DNA of 64,000 nt from Flavobacteriaceae bacterium (GCA_027490305.1 JAIXYI010000057.1:1-64000); one strand, 5' to 3'. Counted from the first letter of the stretch, positions 9,396-18,725 are shown. The notes: generated from the sequence alone by a model not told the origin. Translations and numbers: made by a program.

Positions 9396-9433
9396 GGATT
9401 TGAAATCCACTGCGATGCGTAACACCGCAGTGG
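9396..9433. other. Intercistronic inverted repeats in the operon
   Basis: GGATTTGAAATCC (9396-9408) is a perfect 6-1-6 inverted repeat, followed by CCACTGCG (9407-9414) and CGCAGTGG (9426-9433), an 8-bp stem with an 11-nt loop. It lies between the isochorismatase-like gene and the amidohydrolase, both on the minus strand. No T-run follows on the minus strand, so an mRNA-processing or stability hairpin is more likely than a terminator. Confidence 0.5.
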
Positions 9434-9445
9434 AATAAGGAATGT

Positions 9446-10132
9446 TTAATGTTTGAGCATTTGCCGGGCATACTGTATCCCAATACCATAGCCGCCGCCG
9501 AATCGTTGTGCGAGGTCGTTGACAGGGACGTAGGTTTCTTTACGGGCCCAGTCTCTTTGCAGTTCGAGCAGGTATTGGAGGGCCGTAATCGGTTTGGCCC
9601 CGGCCTGTACCATGCGTGTGATGGCCTGGTTGTGGGCTTCGGCGGAGATGTCGCCACAGGCGTCGGTGATGACGTATACTTCATATCCGTCGCTCAAAGC
9701 GGAGAGGGCGGGTCCGACGATGCAGACGCTTGTCCAGAGTCCGGCTAACACAATCTTCTTTTTTCCTTTACCGGTAATGGCCTTGAAGGCGTTTACGTCT
9801 TCCCAGGTGTTCATAGTGGTGCGGTCGATGTAGTCGGCGGTGTTGGGATAGAACTCCAGTATTTCGGGAAACACGGGCCCGCTGAAGGTTCTTTCTGCCA
9901 CGGTGGTGACGACGGTTGGGACGTTGAAGATTTTGGAGGCGCCTGCTACGAGTCCGGTGTTGTTGCGGAGTTGTATGGGGTCGACGCTTTTGGTGGCGAA
10001 GGCCATCTGTCCTTCATGGTCGATCAGCACAAGGGTGTGGTTGGTAGGATTGAGGAGTGCGGGACTGGGTTTTTGGCTCCATCCGATCTGTGTGACGGCT
10101 AAACAGGCGAGGGCGAGAATTGTTTTTTTCAT
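9446..10132 (-). CDS. Exported isochorismatase/nicotinamidase-like cysteine hydrolase
   Basis: This protein of about 228 residues has a signal peptide (MKKTILALACLAVTQIGWS) and the isochorismatase fold: catalytic Asp in VLIDHEGQM and nucleophilic Cys in GLWTSVCIVGPAL. It resembles YcaC-type hydrolases. I start at the ATG at 10132, because the upstream in-frame start adds only MTI before a normal signal peptide. Periplasmic export is unusual for this family and matches its exported operon neighbours. Confidence 0.85.
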   Translation of the reverse strand: MKKTILALACLAVTQIGWSQKPSPALLNPTNHTLVLIDHEGQMAFATKSVDPIQLRNNTGLVAGASKIFNVPTVVTTVAERTFSGPVFPEILEFYPNTADYIDRTTMNTWEDVNAFKAITGKGKKKIVLAGLWTSVCIVGPALSALSDGYEVYVITDACGDISAEAHNQAITRMVQAGAKPITALQYLLELQRDWARKETYVPVNDLAQRFGGGYGIGIQYARQMLKH

Positions 10133-10207
10133 GATTGTCATTTTTAGATTAGTAATTCGGATTGTTTGTTTTGTAAGGAAGGGCGAAAGACGTTGACGGC
10201 GGGAGGC

Positions 10208-10555
10208 TCACCACCCCAACTTTTTCCGGATGTCTGCCCGAATGAGGTAATCGTCGTAGGGATATTCGACGCCGGGTTCGGTAAACCGTACATCCGGGAA
10301 GTATTCGATTGCGAATGCCTTAATGCGTTTTCGCTGCTCGTCGTGGTAGCGGCCACCGATTAGAATAATGTTCAATCGGGACAGCGAGGTGATTTGGTCA
10401 TATCCCTCCTGCTCGCTCAAAACGCCCACCGCATGCAGGTCGCCTACGGTCGAAAGTAGTTGAAGGACGGCATGTCGCCTCACGGGATTTCCGCCGAACA
10501 ACAGTACGATGGGTGCGTTGGGATCGGTTACTTCGAGGGTTTCGAGGAGTTTCAT
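10208..10555 (-). CDS. Small conserved protein of unknown function
   Basis: Starting at the ATG at 10555 (MKLLETLEVTDP) gives 115 residues with alternating strands and helices (IVLLFGGNPVRRHAVLQLL, NIILIGGRYHDEQRKR), resembling a flavodoxin- or receiver-like alpha/beta fold, but I see no phospho-acceptor pattern. The longer frame to 10717 would overlap the DoxX gene and adds low-complexity residues, so I rejected it. It lies in the operon between DoxX and the hydrolase. Function is not known. Confidence 0.65.
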   Translation of the reverse strand: MKLLETLEVTDPNAPIVLLFGGNPVRRHAVLQLLSTVGDLHAVGVLSEQEGYDQITSLSRLNIILIGGRYHDEQRKRIKAFAIEYFPDVRFTEPGVEYPYDDYLIRADIRKKLGW

Positions 10556-10626
10556 CGGGTTAGGTGTTTTGATGTGCGGTACGAAATGCGAGCCACTGGT
10601 CGAGCAGTTATTCGGGAGAGAACGCA

Positions 10627-11007
10627 TTAGGTGGTTCTGGGAGCTCCCAGCAGTCGTTGGTAGAGTTCGGGAAACCGCAGGAAGGCGGTGATCCAGACGA
10701 CAGCCTGCACGAGACACGGGAATACAATCGATTCGTTGTGTTCAAGGTGTGTGGCGATGGCGCCCCCGAGGTAGGCAGCGAGCAAGAGTGTGCCGAGTAT
10801 GCCGGTTCGCGGGATGATGAAGAGCAGTAGTGACACGATTTCTACGATACCGATGAGCACAAAGTCTTCGGGCGTGATACCTAAGGAGGTGGAGAGTTCA
10901 GTGGAGGCGGCTGTGATGGGCAGTTTTGTGGATGCGCTCCAGATAAACATGAGACTCAGTGCGGCGGTTAAGCCCCAGCCGATTCGGGTTTGCCATTTTG
11001 TTTTCAT
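10627..11007 (-). CDS. DoxX-like four-helix membrane protein
   Basis: The 126-residue protein has four hydrophobic helices with the DoxX_2-type pattern (WSASTKL in helix 1, IGIVEIVSLLLFIIP in helix 2, YLGGAIATHLEH before helix 4). DoxX relatives are linked to membrane redox or thiol stress, often beside oxidoreductases, though their chemistry is not settled. It starts 12 bp after the Rossmann protein gene and should share its transcript. Confidence 0.85.
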   Translation of the reverse strand: MKTKWQTRIGWGLTAALSLMFIWSASTKLPITAASTELSTSLGITPEDFVLIGIVEIVSLLLFIIPRTGILGTLLLAAYLGGAIATHLEHNESIVFPCLVQAVVWITAFLRFPELYQRLLGAPRTT

Positions 11008-11019
11008 TTATATGGGATT

Positions 11020-11664
11020 TTAATGTTTTACAATTTGTAGTTCGTGGTCGGGATAGGTGCTGCTGATGACGGCCAATTGGTACCAGATGGTGCCGAGGGT
11101 TTCGAGTGTGCGTGCGTTCCTCAATTTTCCGGCATTCGTAGCGCGGTAGCCTAAATCGTCAATCAGCTTCTCTACGATGGGGATTTTATGGGTGTGGTCG
11201 GTGCAGTAAAAAACGGTGCCCTTTTCTTTGCTCTTTACCCTTTTAAGGCTTCGGATGTTGACGGCGAACACCGTGGTGAACGCCTCTATCACAAAGGCCT
11301 TTTTGAGCAGTGTTTGTATCTCTTCTGCCACCGACTGGGTGCGCCGGGTTTTCAATCCGATGGACTTTCCGCTGAGATCGGCTTTTAGGTCGTTCATGCA
11401 TGTAAGGACCAACTTACCGTCGAAGCGTTCTTTTTGTTGGTAGATGTCGTCGAGCCCGGCGTATTGCAAACACAACACTACTACATCCGCATCTTGTATG
11501 GCGTCTGACAGCGGCAGAAACGACGTATTATCAAGCAGTTGCAACAGTTGCCGCACCTTCGTTTGGTTGTTGGAGAGCGAAAAGGATATACGATGCCCGC
11601 AGCGCGCCCACATCGTCGCAAGTGCGATGCCCATGTTTCCCGGACCGAGGATGGCAATGTTCAT
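11020..11664 (-). CDS. NAD(P)-binding Rossmann protein, F420-reductase/pyrroline reductase-like
   Basis: From the ATG at 11664 the 214-residue protein opens with MNIAILGPGNMGIALA, a GxGxxG nucleotide-binding motif, then ADVVVLCLQY and a C-terminal helical part. This matches the F420-dependent NADP reductase-like/NADP_Rossmann family that often accompanies DoxX. Thirteen extra residues up to 11703 look unlikely because they precede the strand-loop-helix motif. It is the first gene behind the sigma54-type promoter at 11784-11800, so it probably heads the operon. Confidence 0.82.
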   Translation of the reverse strand: MNIAILGPGNMGIALATMWARCGHRISFSLSNNQTKVRQLLQLLDNTSFLPLSDAIQDADVVVLCLQYAGLDDIYQQKERFDGKLVLTCMNDLKADLSGKSIGLKTRRTQSVAEEIQTLLKKAFVIEAFTTVFAVNIRSLKRVKSKEKGTVFYCTDHTHKIPIVEKLIDDLGYRATNAGKLRNARTLETLGTIWYQLAVISSTYPDHELQIVKH

Positions 11665-11783
11665 GTGACAGGCATTTAGTGGGTCATCGTTCCGTTTGTG
11701 CAACTCGTTTTCCGGCCATCGAATGGGCTTCCTCTCTACTTTCGGCGCATATCCGTTTGTCTAACTTTTTTCAACCCCTATTA

Positions 11784-11800
11784 AACAATTGTCGTGCCAA
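11784..11800 (-). promoter_or_regulatory. Sigma54 (-24/-12) promoter for the tyrosinase operon
   Basis: Read on the minus strand the sequence is TTGGCACG, ACAA, TTGTT. This matches the sigma54 consensus TGGCACG-N4-TTGCW with the invariant GG at -24 intact and one mismatch (T for C) at -12. It points toward the Rossmann/DoxX/tyrosinase operon, about 120 bp upstream of its first ATG, and lies beside a gene for a sigma54 activator. Confidence 0.7.
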
Positions 11801-11853
11801 ACATTTAACATTCTATTAATCAGAATATTAAGTACAACCAACACTGTCATTTA

Positions 11854-11899
11854 CTATGATATATCGTAATTTTTCAAAGAGCACTATGAAATATCGTAG
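11854..11899. promoter_or_regulatory. Paired palindromic candidate activator sites
   Basis: CTATGATATATCGTAA (11854-11869) and CTATGAAATATCGTAG (11884-11899) are two copies of an inverted repeat CTAYGA-N4-TCRTAG, starting exactly 30 bp apart, about three helical turns. They lie roughly 55-115 bp upstream of the sigma54 promoter, the usual enhancer distance, and just upstream of the -7 box of the divergent activator gene. I infer that they bind that activator and may also give autoregulation. Confidence 0.6.
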
Positions 11900-11910
11900 T
11901 GAATGTTTGT

Positions 11911-11918
11911 TACATTTG
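11911..11918 (+). promoter_or_regulatory. -7 element (TACATTTG) of the sigma54-activator gene
   Basis: TACATTTG fits the Bacteroidota housekeeping -7 consensus TAnnTTTG and lies 43 bp before the ATG at 11962. The expected -33 position is occupied by the second palindrome at 11884-11899 rather than a clear TTG, which would suit repression or control by a bound regulator. Confidence 0.55.
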
Positions 11919-11961
11919 AAATTGATAACCAACGACTTGCCTTCGCGCACTCCCCTACCCC

Positions 11962-14900
11962 ATGCACTCAAACGATCCCTCTCTTCTTACGCCCTCTTTT
12001 ATCCCTACCTGGGATGAAAATAGTGTGAACGCCGCGCTGCTCGGCATCAGCCAGGCCATGGCTCGAACGAAAAACCGACAGGAACTTTTTACGGCTATTT
12101 TTTCAAGTGTCGGGGCGTTGATCCCGATGGACGATTCGGCCATCGTCGTATTGGATGAAGACGGCAAGCGCTGGACCGACTGGACGAACACCGATAACTA
12201 CCATAACTCGCCGGCCGCGGCGCTGCTCTACAGCCAGGGCTATGACCGGTATATGGAGATCGACCCTTTCGTGGATCGTTCGCTCAAGGAAACCGGACTC
12301 TACACCATTGATGATTTCATTGCGGGTGCGCACCCGTTCGCCCAGGCGATGTATGACGGCGGACTGCGGCAATTTATGTTCACTCCGCTGCGGCTGCACG
12401 GCCAGGTGCTGGGCGCGCTCTATTTTGATTCGGTGGACTACCATCGCTATTCGCCTGCTTTTTTTCCGCTTTTTGAGGAGATCGGACAGATTATCGCGGT
12501 GGCAGTTGCCAACGTCATTTCGGATGAGAAACTGGTGCGGAAGGAAAAAGAAAGCGCGGTTCTGCTCTCGATCTCAGAGAAGATTTCGACGCTCACCAAC
12601 CGGGAAGACATTCTTACACTACTATCTGACCAGGTTGGGCAGGTGTATCAATTTGACTGGGCCGGTTTGTTTATCATAGACGAGGAACATGACCTCATAT
12701 ACGAACTGCTGGCTAGCAATGGCGGATGTTCCGATCCTGCAGACGACGCGCCTGCCCAGAAGACGGCGGAGCCCTGGCGGCTGAGTGATTCCCATCCGAT
12801 GGGCTGGTGGCTGCAAGACGAGGTGGCCGTCACCCATCTTGAGGGACAGGTGGCACTGGCAGACGGCACCCCGATTTGTGAACGGATGCGATATGGCCTC
12901 AACCTGGGCCTGAAAACCGTTGTTAGCAGCCCCCTGGTTGCGAACGGAAAAAAAATTGGCGCCGTTTGTCTTATGTCGAAAACCGAGGGACTCTATGACG
13001 ACATCCCGAAGGGACTCTTCAAAAACGTGGCCTCGCAATTGGCATTGGCGGTTTCGAACCTGTTGCGGCAGGAGGAACTTGTCGTTCGGGATGCCGAGAA
13101 AACCCTTCTACTTCAAATCAGCGAAAAAATTGCTGACGTCCGAACGAAAAACCAATTATACGATATCCTGTTCCACGACATCCGGGCCTATTTCCATTTT
13201 TTTGACGCCGGTATCATCCTTTTCAACAGCAAACAGGGCTATTATGACTTTGCGCAGTATGACGCGACGCTGAACCTGTCTGATGTCAATCATTTCATCC
13301 ATAAAAGCGACTTATATGAACCCGAAGGAATACCGCTGGCAGGTTCGGTGATGGAAATGATCGTTGGCCAGATACAGCAATCGGGACATCCCCTTTTCTT
13401 CCGTTATTACGATGATTTTTTGTCGTATCATGACGGTGAATTCGTACGGATGATGGCCGAACAGGGGTACCATCACGGCCTTATCAACCTTCTTCGGTCA
13501 GGTGGCGGGATATTGGGTGTTTTTATCATCAACTTCCGGGAGTCGGACGCTGTCAACATGAGCCGGGTGCCGCTGCTGGAGAATATCTCGAACCATTTGT
13601 CGACGGCGGTGAGCAACATACTTGCCTATAACGAGATCTCGGATCGGGAGATTGAAAAAACCCACCTGCTGCGAATCACAGAGCAAATGGCGTCGGTCAC
13701 CTCTAGCGAGGACCTGCTACAGTTGGTACAGGAGTCGCTGCAACCCTTATTTTCGTTCGACCATTACGGCTTGTATATACTCGACCGTGCGGGATCTACG
13801 CATATCGACTGGGTTAGTAAAGAGGAACGCCGTCCGTATAACCTGGCTAACCTCTACTGCGGTGTGCCCCACCCGGGTTCGCCTATCGAATGGATGATGC
13901 AGGAAGCGGAGGCGGCGGGTGGCCTGTATGTGTTTGATATGTCGGATGTTTCGATGCAATTCCCGCATTACCCCCATGGCGTACAGACGCGTGACGGGAG
14001 ACGATTTCGTGAGGCGCTGGCGCTGAACCTCAAGGCGAACGATGAGACGATTGGCCTCTTTGTTTTATATGCCGTAGACGCTCCCCATTTCAGGACAGAA
14101 CAGTTTACGTTTTTCCGTTCTGTTGCCCATAGCCTGTCGATTGCGGTCGCGAATGTGAAGGCCAACTACGAATTGCAGCAGCGCGACGTCGAGAAACAGT
14201 TGCAGATCGACGTAAACAATGCCGTGCTTTCGGGGCGTAATTACAGCGAGGTGCTTCGGTCGATTACGTGGCACATCTCAAAAGTAGCCGATTGCGACAT
14301 CGCGTATATCCGGATCCTTGACGAGAAGACCGAAGGCGCGCCTTTTCATTACTATGCCGAGAAAGAAGGAAATGACTTTCTCGTACGTCCGCTTGCAGCG
14401 AAGGCGGGCGATAGTGGCCTGAATGCGGAACAGCTCAACGGTTATGCCCGTCAGTTTCTGCAGGCCTATACCACGCCAACCCTGATCGAAAGCGGGGATT
14501 TCGCTGACCTGATCGTTACACAGCCTTACCTGAGTATCCTTCATCGGAAACTTCGGGTTGCATCCTTACTGCTCTTTCCTCTGGCACTTGAAAACGAGCG
14601 AAAGGCGTACCTGATTGTCGGGTCGCGCTATTCCAACGTGTTCAACGTGAGCCACCTTACCTTCATCGGCAGCGTCAGCGCCCAACTGTCGCTGAGCCTT
14701 GATAACCGCCTTGCCTTCTACCAAATCGATCGTTTGCAGAAGATGCTGGAGGCCGAGAACAGCTACCTGCAACAGGAAGTGAAGAACATCTATAATTTCG
14801 AGGAAATCATCGGGCAGTCGGAAAGCCTGCAGGATGCGTTTGAAAAAACGGATGTGGTGGCACGCACCGACAGCACGGTATTGTTATTGGGCGAAACGGG

Positions 14901-15729
14901 CACGGGCAAGGAGCTTTTTGCACGGGCCATCCACAATGCGTCGCCGCGCAGTAAAAAGCCCCTTATCAAAATCAACTGTGCTGCCATGCCTGCGCAATTG
15001 ATCGAAAGCGAACTGTTTGGCCATGAGCGGGGTGCCTTTACGGGTGCCATCGAGAGGCGAATCGGAAAATTCGAGTTGGCAAACGACAGCACGCTGTTTC
15101 TGGACGAGATTGGGGAACTTCCACTCGACCTGCAAAGCAAGTTGCTGCGGGCGCTGCAGGAACGGGAAATCGAACGCTTGGGCGGAAACAAGGTGATTTC
15201 GACGAATGTGCGCATCATTGCGGCGACAAACCGTGACCTGGAAGTGGAGGTCGCGGAGGGGCGTTTCCGGTCGGATCTGTATTTTCGACTCAACGTCTTC
15301 CCGATTCATCTACCACCGCTGCGGGAACGCCTGGATGACATTCCGCTATTGGTGTCGCATTTCCTGCAGAAGTTTGAAAAGAAACTGGGCAAAAAACTAC
15401 AGGGTATTGGAAGTGGGGCGCTGCAAACGCTGATGGTATATCACTTCCCGGGTAATATCCGGGAACTGGAACACATACTGGAACGGGCGGCGATTCTCTC
15501 AAAATCCGCCCTGATCCGACAGGTTTTCCTGCCGAAAAACGCACAGTTGAACGCGGAGGCGGACGATGCGCGCCTGAAGACGTTTGAGGAGAACGAACGG
15601 GACTATATCGAGAAGGTGCTGAAGCGCTGCAACGGCAAGATTTTCGGGAAGGACTGCGCGGCGGATATATTGGGCCTGCCACCGACGACGTTGATTAGTA
15701 AGATGAAGAAGTTGGGGATTAAGAAGTAG
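11962..15729 (+). CDS. Sigma54-dependent activator with five tandem GAF-like modules
   Basis: This 1255-residue regulator has a large sensory half followed by an AAA+ domain and Fis-type HTH. Five modules of about 180 residues each begin with a similar helix (SEKIS/SEKIA/TEQMA-type, near residues 15, 198, 380, 565 and 745) and continue as GAF-like folds. A coiled linker ([18 protein letters not shown]) leads to Walker A GETGTGKE at about 977 and the sigma54 contact loop GAFTGA at 1024-1029, then Walker [11 protein letters not shown] and the arginine-finger region. The last 40 residues form the HTH ([22 protein letters not shown]). It probably drives the divergent tyrosinase operon from the sigma54 promoter. 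The ligand of the GAF modules is unknown. Confidence 0.93.
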   Translation: MHSNDPSLLTPSFIPTWDENSVNAALLGISQAMARTKNRQELFTAIFSSVGALIPMDDSAIVVLDEDGKRWTDWTNTDNYHNSPAAALLYSQGYDRYMEIDPFVDRSLKETGLYTIDDFIAGAHPFAQAMYDGGLRQFMFTPLRLHGQVLGALYFDSVDYHRYSPAFFPLFEEIGQIIAVAVANVISDEKLVRKEKESAVLLSISEKISTLTNREDILTLLSDQVGQVYQFDWAGLFIIDEEHDLIYELLASNGGCSDPADDAPAQKTAEPWRLSDSHPMGWWLQDEVAVTHLEGQVALADGTPICERMRYGLNLGLKTVVSSPLVANGKKIGAVCLMSKTEGLYDDIPKGLFKNVASQLALAVSNLLRQEELVVRDAEKTLLLQISEKIADVRTKNQLYDILFHDIRAYFHFFDAGIILFNSKQGYYDFAQYDATLNLSDVNHFIHKSDLYEPEGIPLAGSVMEMIVGQIQQSGHPLFFRYYDDFLSYHDGEFVRMMAEQGYHHGLINLLRSGGGILGVFIINFRESDAVNMSRVPLLENISNHLSTAVSNILAYNEISDREIEKTHLLRITEQMASVTSSEDLLQLVQESLQPLFSFDHYGLYILDRAGSTHIDWVSKEERRPYNLANLYCGVPHPGSPIEWMMQEAEAAGGLYVFDMSDVSMQFPHYPHGVQTRDGRRFREALALNLKANDETIGLFVLYAVDAPHFRTEQFTFFRSVAHSLSIAVANVKANYELQQRDVEKQLQIDVNNAVLSGRNYSEVLRSITWHISKVADCDIAYIRILDEKTEGAPFHYYAEKEGNDFLVRPLAAKAGDSGLNAEQLNGYARQFLQAYTTPTLIESGDFADLIVTQPYLSILHRKLRVASLLLFPLALENERKAYLIVGSRYSNVFNVSHLTFIGSVSAQLSLSLDNRLAFYQIDRLQKMLEAENSYLQQEVKNIYNFEEIIGQSESLQDAFEKTDVVARTDSTVLLLGETGTGKELFARAIHNASPRSKKPLIKINCAAMPAQLIESELFGHERGAFTGAIERRIGKFELANDSTLFLDEIGELPLDLQSKLLRALQEREIERLGGNKVISTNVRIIAATNRDLEVEVAEGRFRSDLYFRLNVFPIHLPPLRERLDDIPLLVSHFLQKFEKKLGKKLQGIGSGALQTLMVYHFPGNIRELEHILERAAILSKSALIRQVFLPKNAQLNAEADDARLKTFEENERDYIEKVLKRCNGKIFGKDCAADILGLPPTTLISKMKKLGIKK

Positions 15730-16564
15730 GGGAAGTTTTGAGGGTTGAGTTTTGAGTTGGGGGCTTCACGCGGGAAAAAACTGCCTTTTTGTGGAGTAGG
15801 GTTTATCTTTTAGGATTGAGTATCGAGGAGCAAGGAGCAAGTATCAACAGGAAGCCGGGGGAGTTTATCCTCACTATCAATTATAACCCTGAACTATCAA
15901 CTTTGAACTATCAACTCTGAACTATCAACTCGTAAGGGTTTAGGGCTTCACGCGGGAAAAAACTGCCTTTTTTGGCGTGGGGTTTATCTTTTAGGATTGA
16001 GTATCGAGGAGCAAGGAGCAAGTATCAACAGGAAGCCGGGCGAGTTTATCCTCACTATCAATTATAACCCTGAACTATCAACTTTGAACTATCAACTCTG
16101 AACTATCAACTCTGAACTATCAACTCGTAAGGGTTTAGGGCTTCACGCGGGAAAAAACTGCCTTTTTTTGGAGTAGGGTTTATCTTTTAGGATTGAGTAT
16201 CGAGGAGCAAGGAGCAAGTATCAACAGGAAGCCGGGGGAGTTTATCCTCACTAATCAATTATAACCCTGAACTATCAACTTTGAACTATCAACTTTGAAC
16301 TACCAACTCTGAACTATCAACTCGTAAGGGTTGGGTTTATCTTTAGTAGCGAGTATCAAGGAGCAAGGAGCAATTGGAACCCTGATACGCGTATCCTCAT
16401 CATTGTCAATTATCAATTATCAACTATCAATTATCAACTAATAATCTCGAACCCTGAACTATCAACCTTGAACCTCAACCTTGAACTCTCAACCCTGAAC
16501 CCTGAACCTAAAACCCTCAACTCTTTCCTCCTTCTTCATTGTTCATCGTTCATTGTTCATCGTT
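15730..16564. repeat. Heptamer element, locus 2, with 182/195-bp tandem units
   Basis: The 813-bp spacer between convergent genes contains no credible gene. It starts with TGAGTTT-type units just after the activator stop. The core CTTCACGCGGGAAAAAACTGCC then occurs at 15764, 15946 and 16141, giving tandem units of 182 and 195 bp; the second has one additional pair of heptamers (CAACTCT, GAACTAT). A fourth, core-less unit follows near 16330. Internal tracts are GAACTAT/CAACTTT and CAAGGAG units. The right end, CATTGTT/CATCGTT heptamers at 16537-16564, runs into the 3' end of the sigma-factor gene and supplies its stop codon. Confidence 0.85.
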
Positions 16565-17394
16565 CCTTCCATCACCTTCACGTTGCAACCCAGTAGGATT
16601 TCCTGCAAATCAGCGCCGGGGGAATGGAGCGGATCGATGGCTTTGACGAGTTCGGCGCGCATTTGGTAAAGCCGTTCACGGTTGTATTTTTTGGAGCCTT
16701 TGACGAGGTCGATTTTCATAAGGGCCTGTTGGTGGTTTTCTTTGGGATTGAACCATCCGTTCAGTTCGGAGCACTGGTGGCACACGCCGTTTTTGTTGAT
16801 GAGCGCGCAGCGATGGTCGAAAATGCCGGTCATGACACCCCGGCCGTCCTGAAGGAGGTATTTCACCGTTCCGTCGGTTTTGTCGAGGATCTGGCTGATT
16901 TCCTTTACAGAGAAATCGTAGATGTCTTTAAGCATCACCGCCACCTGGTTTTCAATCGGGAGGTTCTTGGCGATGCAGGTGAAGCAGGTATCGATGTGCT
17001 CTTTGATGTCGTAGCGTCCGGATGGGGAGGTGTCGTGCACGCGTTCGATGGCGCGCAGCAGTCCGTTGTCTTCGAGTACCAATTGCTTGGCCTTCTCAGA
17101 AACGTCGGCCGTCCACCGTCGTTGTCGTTTGAGGTAGTTGTAGGCATGGTGTGTGGCAATCTGGAATACCCATGTTTTCAGGGAGGAATCACCGCGAAAC
17201 GTGCCGCGTTTGTCGTACGCACGGATGAAGGTATCGTGTAAGATATCTTCGGCGTCGTTGCGGTTGGCCGTCAGGCGAAACAGATAGGATTTCAACTGGT
17301 TCTGGAAAACGGCGAACAGGCGCTGGAAGGCGTTGATATCGCCCGCGAGCGCATCCTGTAACGTCTTATCGTCGGTAGGTTCGATAGGTGTCAT
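16543..17394 (-). CDS. ECF-type sigma factor with Cys-containing C-terminal extension
   Basis: The 283-residue protein has sigma region 2 (DAEDILHDTFIRAYDKRGTF, SLKTWVFQIATHHAYNYLKRQ) and a sigma-4-like HTH (FSVKEISQILDKTDGTVKYLL). An extension of about 90 residues then carries RCALINKNGVCHQCSELNGW, three cysteines and a histidine in a zinc-finger-like arrangement, suggesting built-in redox or metal sensing instead of a separate anti-sigma factor. It lies downstream of SnoaL and NmrA genes with a short gap. Its last codons and stop are made of GAACGAT/GAACAAT heptamers, so the C-terminal tail may be recent. Confidence 0.85.
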   Translation of the reverse strand: MTPIEPTDDKTLQDALAGDINAFQRLFAVFQNQLKSYLFRLTANRNDAEDILHDTFIRAYDKRGTFRGDSSLKTWVFQIATHHAYNYLKRQRRWTADVSEKAKQLVLEDNGLLRAIERVHDTSPSGRYDIKEHIDTCFTCIAKNLPIENQVAVMLKDIYDFSVKEISQILDKTDGTVKYLLQDGRGVMTGIFDHRCALINKNGVCHQCSELNGWFNPKENHQQALMKIDLVKGSKKYNRERLYQMRAELVKAIDPLHSPGADLQEILLGCNVKVMEGTMNNER

Positions 17395-17450
17395 GGGTTA
17401 AATGTATGATTTTCTGTCTTTTTATTCATGGGTATTCCCGATGCCGCGTT

Positions 17451-17816
17451 TTAGTCGAAGCGGTAAAAGAAGCGTTCCGCTACGACTTTACCGCCGGCGA
17501 CCTCAAACAGGGCGATTTCCTCCCATCCGCTGCGGGCCTGCCCCCGATAAGTGATATCCCACGTCATTGCAATCGAAATGAAAGGCCCGGCTATGAGCGG
17601 TTCAGAGCAACTGACGCCGTGCAATGTTTCGATGGAATCCTGCCAGTGACGCTCCTTGGCTGCCAATGCGGCGAGTCCGGTAATGGCTTCGCTGCCGGGC
17701 TCGTGGCTCACGACGTTATCGGCATAAAGGGCGTTTCGCGCCGCGGTGAAGTCCAGTTTATGGGTATACGCCACTAATTGGGCTGCGATCTCGTGGGTGC
17801 TTGCTGTGTTTTTCAT
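17451..17816 (-). CDS. SnoaL/NTF2-like protein
   Basis: The 121-residue protein has the cone-shaped NTF2-like pattern: two N-terminal helices, NALYADNVVSHEPG, then strands ISIAMTWDITY and GWEEIALFEVAGGKVVAERFFY. Family members act as small isomerases, hydrolases or binding proteins. It is 18 bp downstream of the NmrA gene and upstream of the sigma factor, so the three probably form one unit. The ligand is not evident. Confidence 0.8.
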   Translation of the reverse strand: MKNTASTHEIAAQLVAYTHKLDFTAARNALYADNVVSHEPGSEAITGLAALAAKERHWQDSIETLHGVSCSEPLIAGPFISIAMTWDITYRGQARSGWEEIALFEVAGGKVVAERFFYRFD

Positions 17817-17834
17817 GTGGTAAAGGATCTAGGA

Positions 17835-18725
17835 TTATAATGGGTTATAGGCCGGCGCAAAGACCTGTTGGGCGAAATCGGCAAAGGTGGTCGGCGTGGT
17901 GGTTTCGGGTGTGCGGCGTTCGTAATTCAGGAGTCCGTGATCGGATGCCACCATCAATTCCCCAAACCGCGCGGCATAATCGGCCGATCCACCCGATGCG
18001 CGTATGCCGGCGGTGAAATCGGGCAGCGAGAAGGGCACGTAGGGCAGTTCTTTTCCGATGGCGGCCCCTAACAGCGCGGTGATCTCGGCGAGTGCATAGT
18101 CTTTTGCTCCGAGGATGGGGAGTACCGTATTCCCGGTAAAGTCGAGTGCCGCTACCTTTTCGACGATGACCTGCGCGACGTCCTGAGTTGCGACCATAGG
18201 AAACGACGTGGTCGGGCGGATGGGCAGTCCGTAGATGCCCTGGTGTTTGATGAGCGGAAGGGCATAGAAGGTGTTCTCCATGTAGAAACTCGGCCGGAGG
18301 TTGAGCACGTTGACGTTGGGGAGTTGCCGAAGCAGGACTTCAAACTCGGCGAGCCCCTGAATGACGCCATTGCCTTCTGTCACGTGGCAGCCGGCGCTGC
18401 TCAGGTTGACGACGTAGGGCACGCCCGACCGTTTGATGGCTTCGAATAGGGCGTTGGCCTGGAGGCGTTGGTCGAGCAGGAAGTCGGGTGCAGCGCCATT
18501 GGAGGCGATCATGGTGAGGATGGCGTCGGCACCGCGGAGGGCTTCCGTGAGCTTTTCAACGTCGGTAACCGATGTGGCGACGACGTGCGCCCCGCGTTGG
18601 CGGAAGGGTTCGAGCCGTTCGGCGTTGCGGGCGATGAGGGTGGGTTGGTAGCCTTTCTCCAGCAGTAAGTTGGAGACTTGGGAGCCGACTTTTCCGGTGG
18701 CTCCGATAATAACGAGTTTTTTCAT
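17835..18725 (-). CDS. NmrA-family NAD(P)-binding protein
   Basis: The 296-residue protein begins VIIGATGKVGSQVSNLLLEKG, the NmrA/atypical SDR nucleotide-binding motif, continues with TLIARNAERLEPF and YVVNLSSAGCH, and lacks the YxxxK catalytic pair, as expected for NmrA-like proteins that sense or reduce rather than act as classical SDRs. It heads the NmrA-SnoaL-ECF unit. Its start lies about 75 bp from the edge of heptamer locus 3. Confidence 0.87.
   Translation of the reverse strand: MKKLVIIGATGKVGSQVSNLLLEKGYQPTLIARNAERLEPFRQRGAHVVATSVTDVEKLTEALRGADAILTMIASNGAAPDFLLDQRLQANALFEAIKRSGVPYVVNLSSAGCHVTEGNGVIQGLAEFEVLLRQLPNVNVLNLRPSFYMENTFYALPLIKHQGIYGLPIRPTTSFPMVATQDVAQVIVEKVAALDFTGNTVLPILGAKDYALAEITALLGAAIGKELPYVPFSLPDFTAGIRASGGSADYAARFGELMVASDHGLLNYERRTPETTTPTTFADFAQQVFAPAYNPL

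Noticed and set aside
15764..16340. Tandem units considered as a CRISPR array
   Set aside because: Units are 182-195 bp, repeat and intervening parts are equally similar, internal structure is heptameric, and no cas genes are present.
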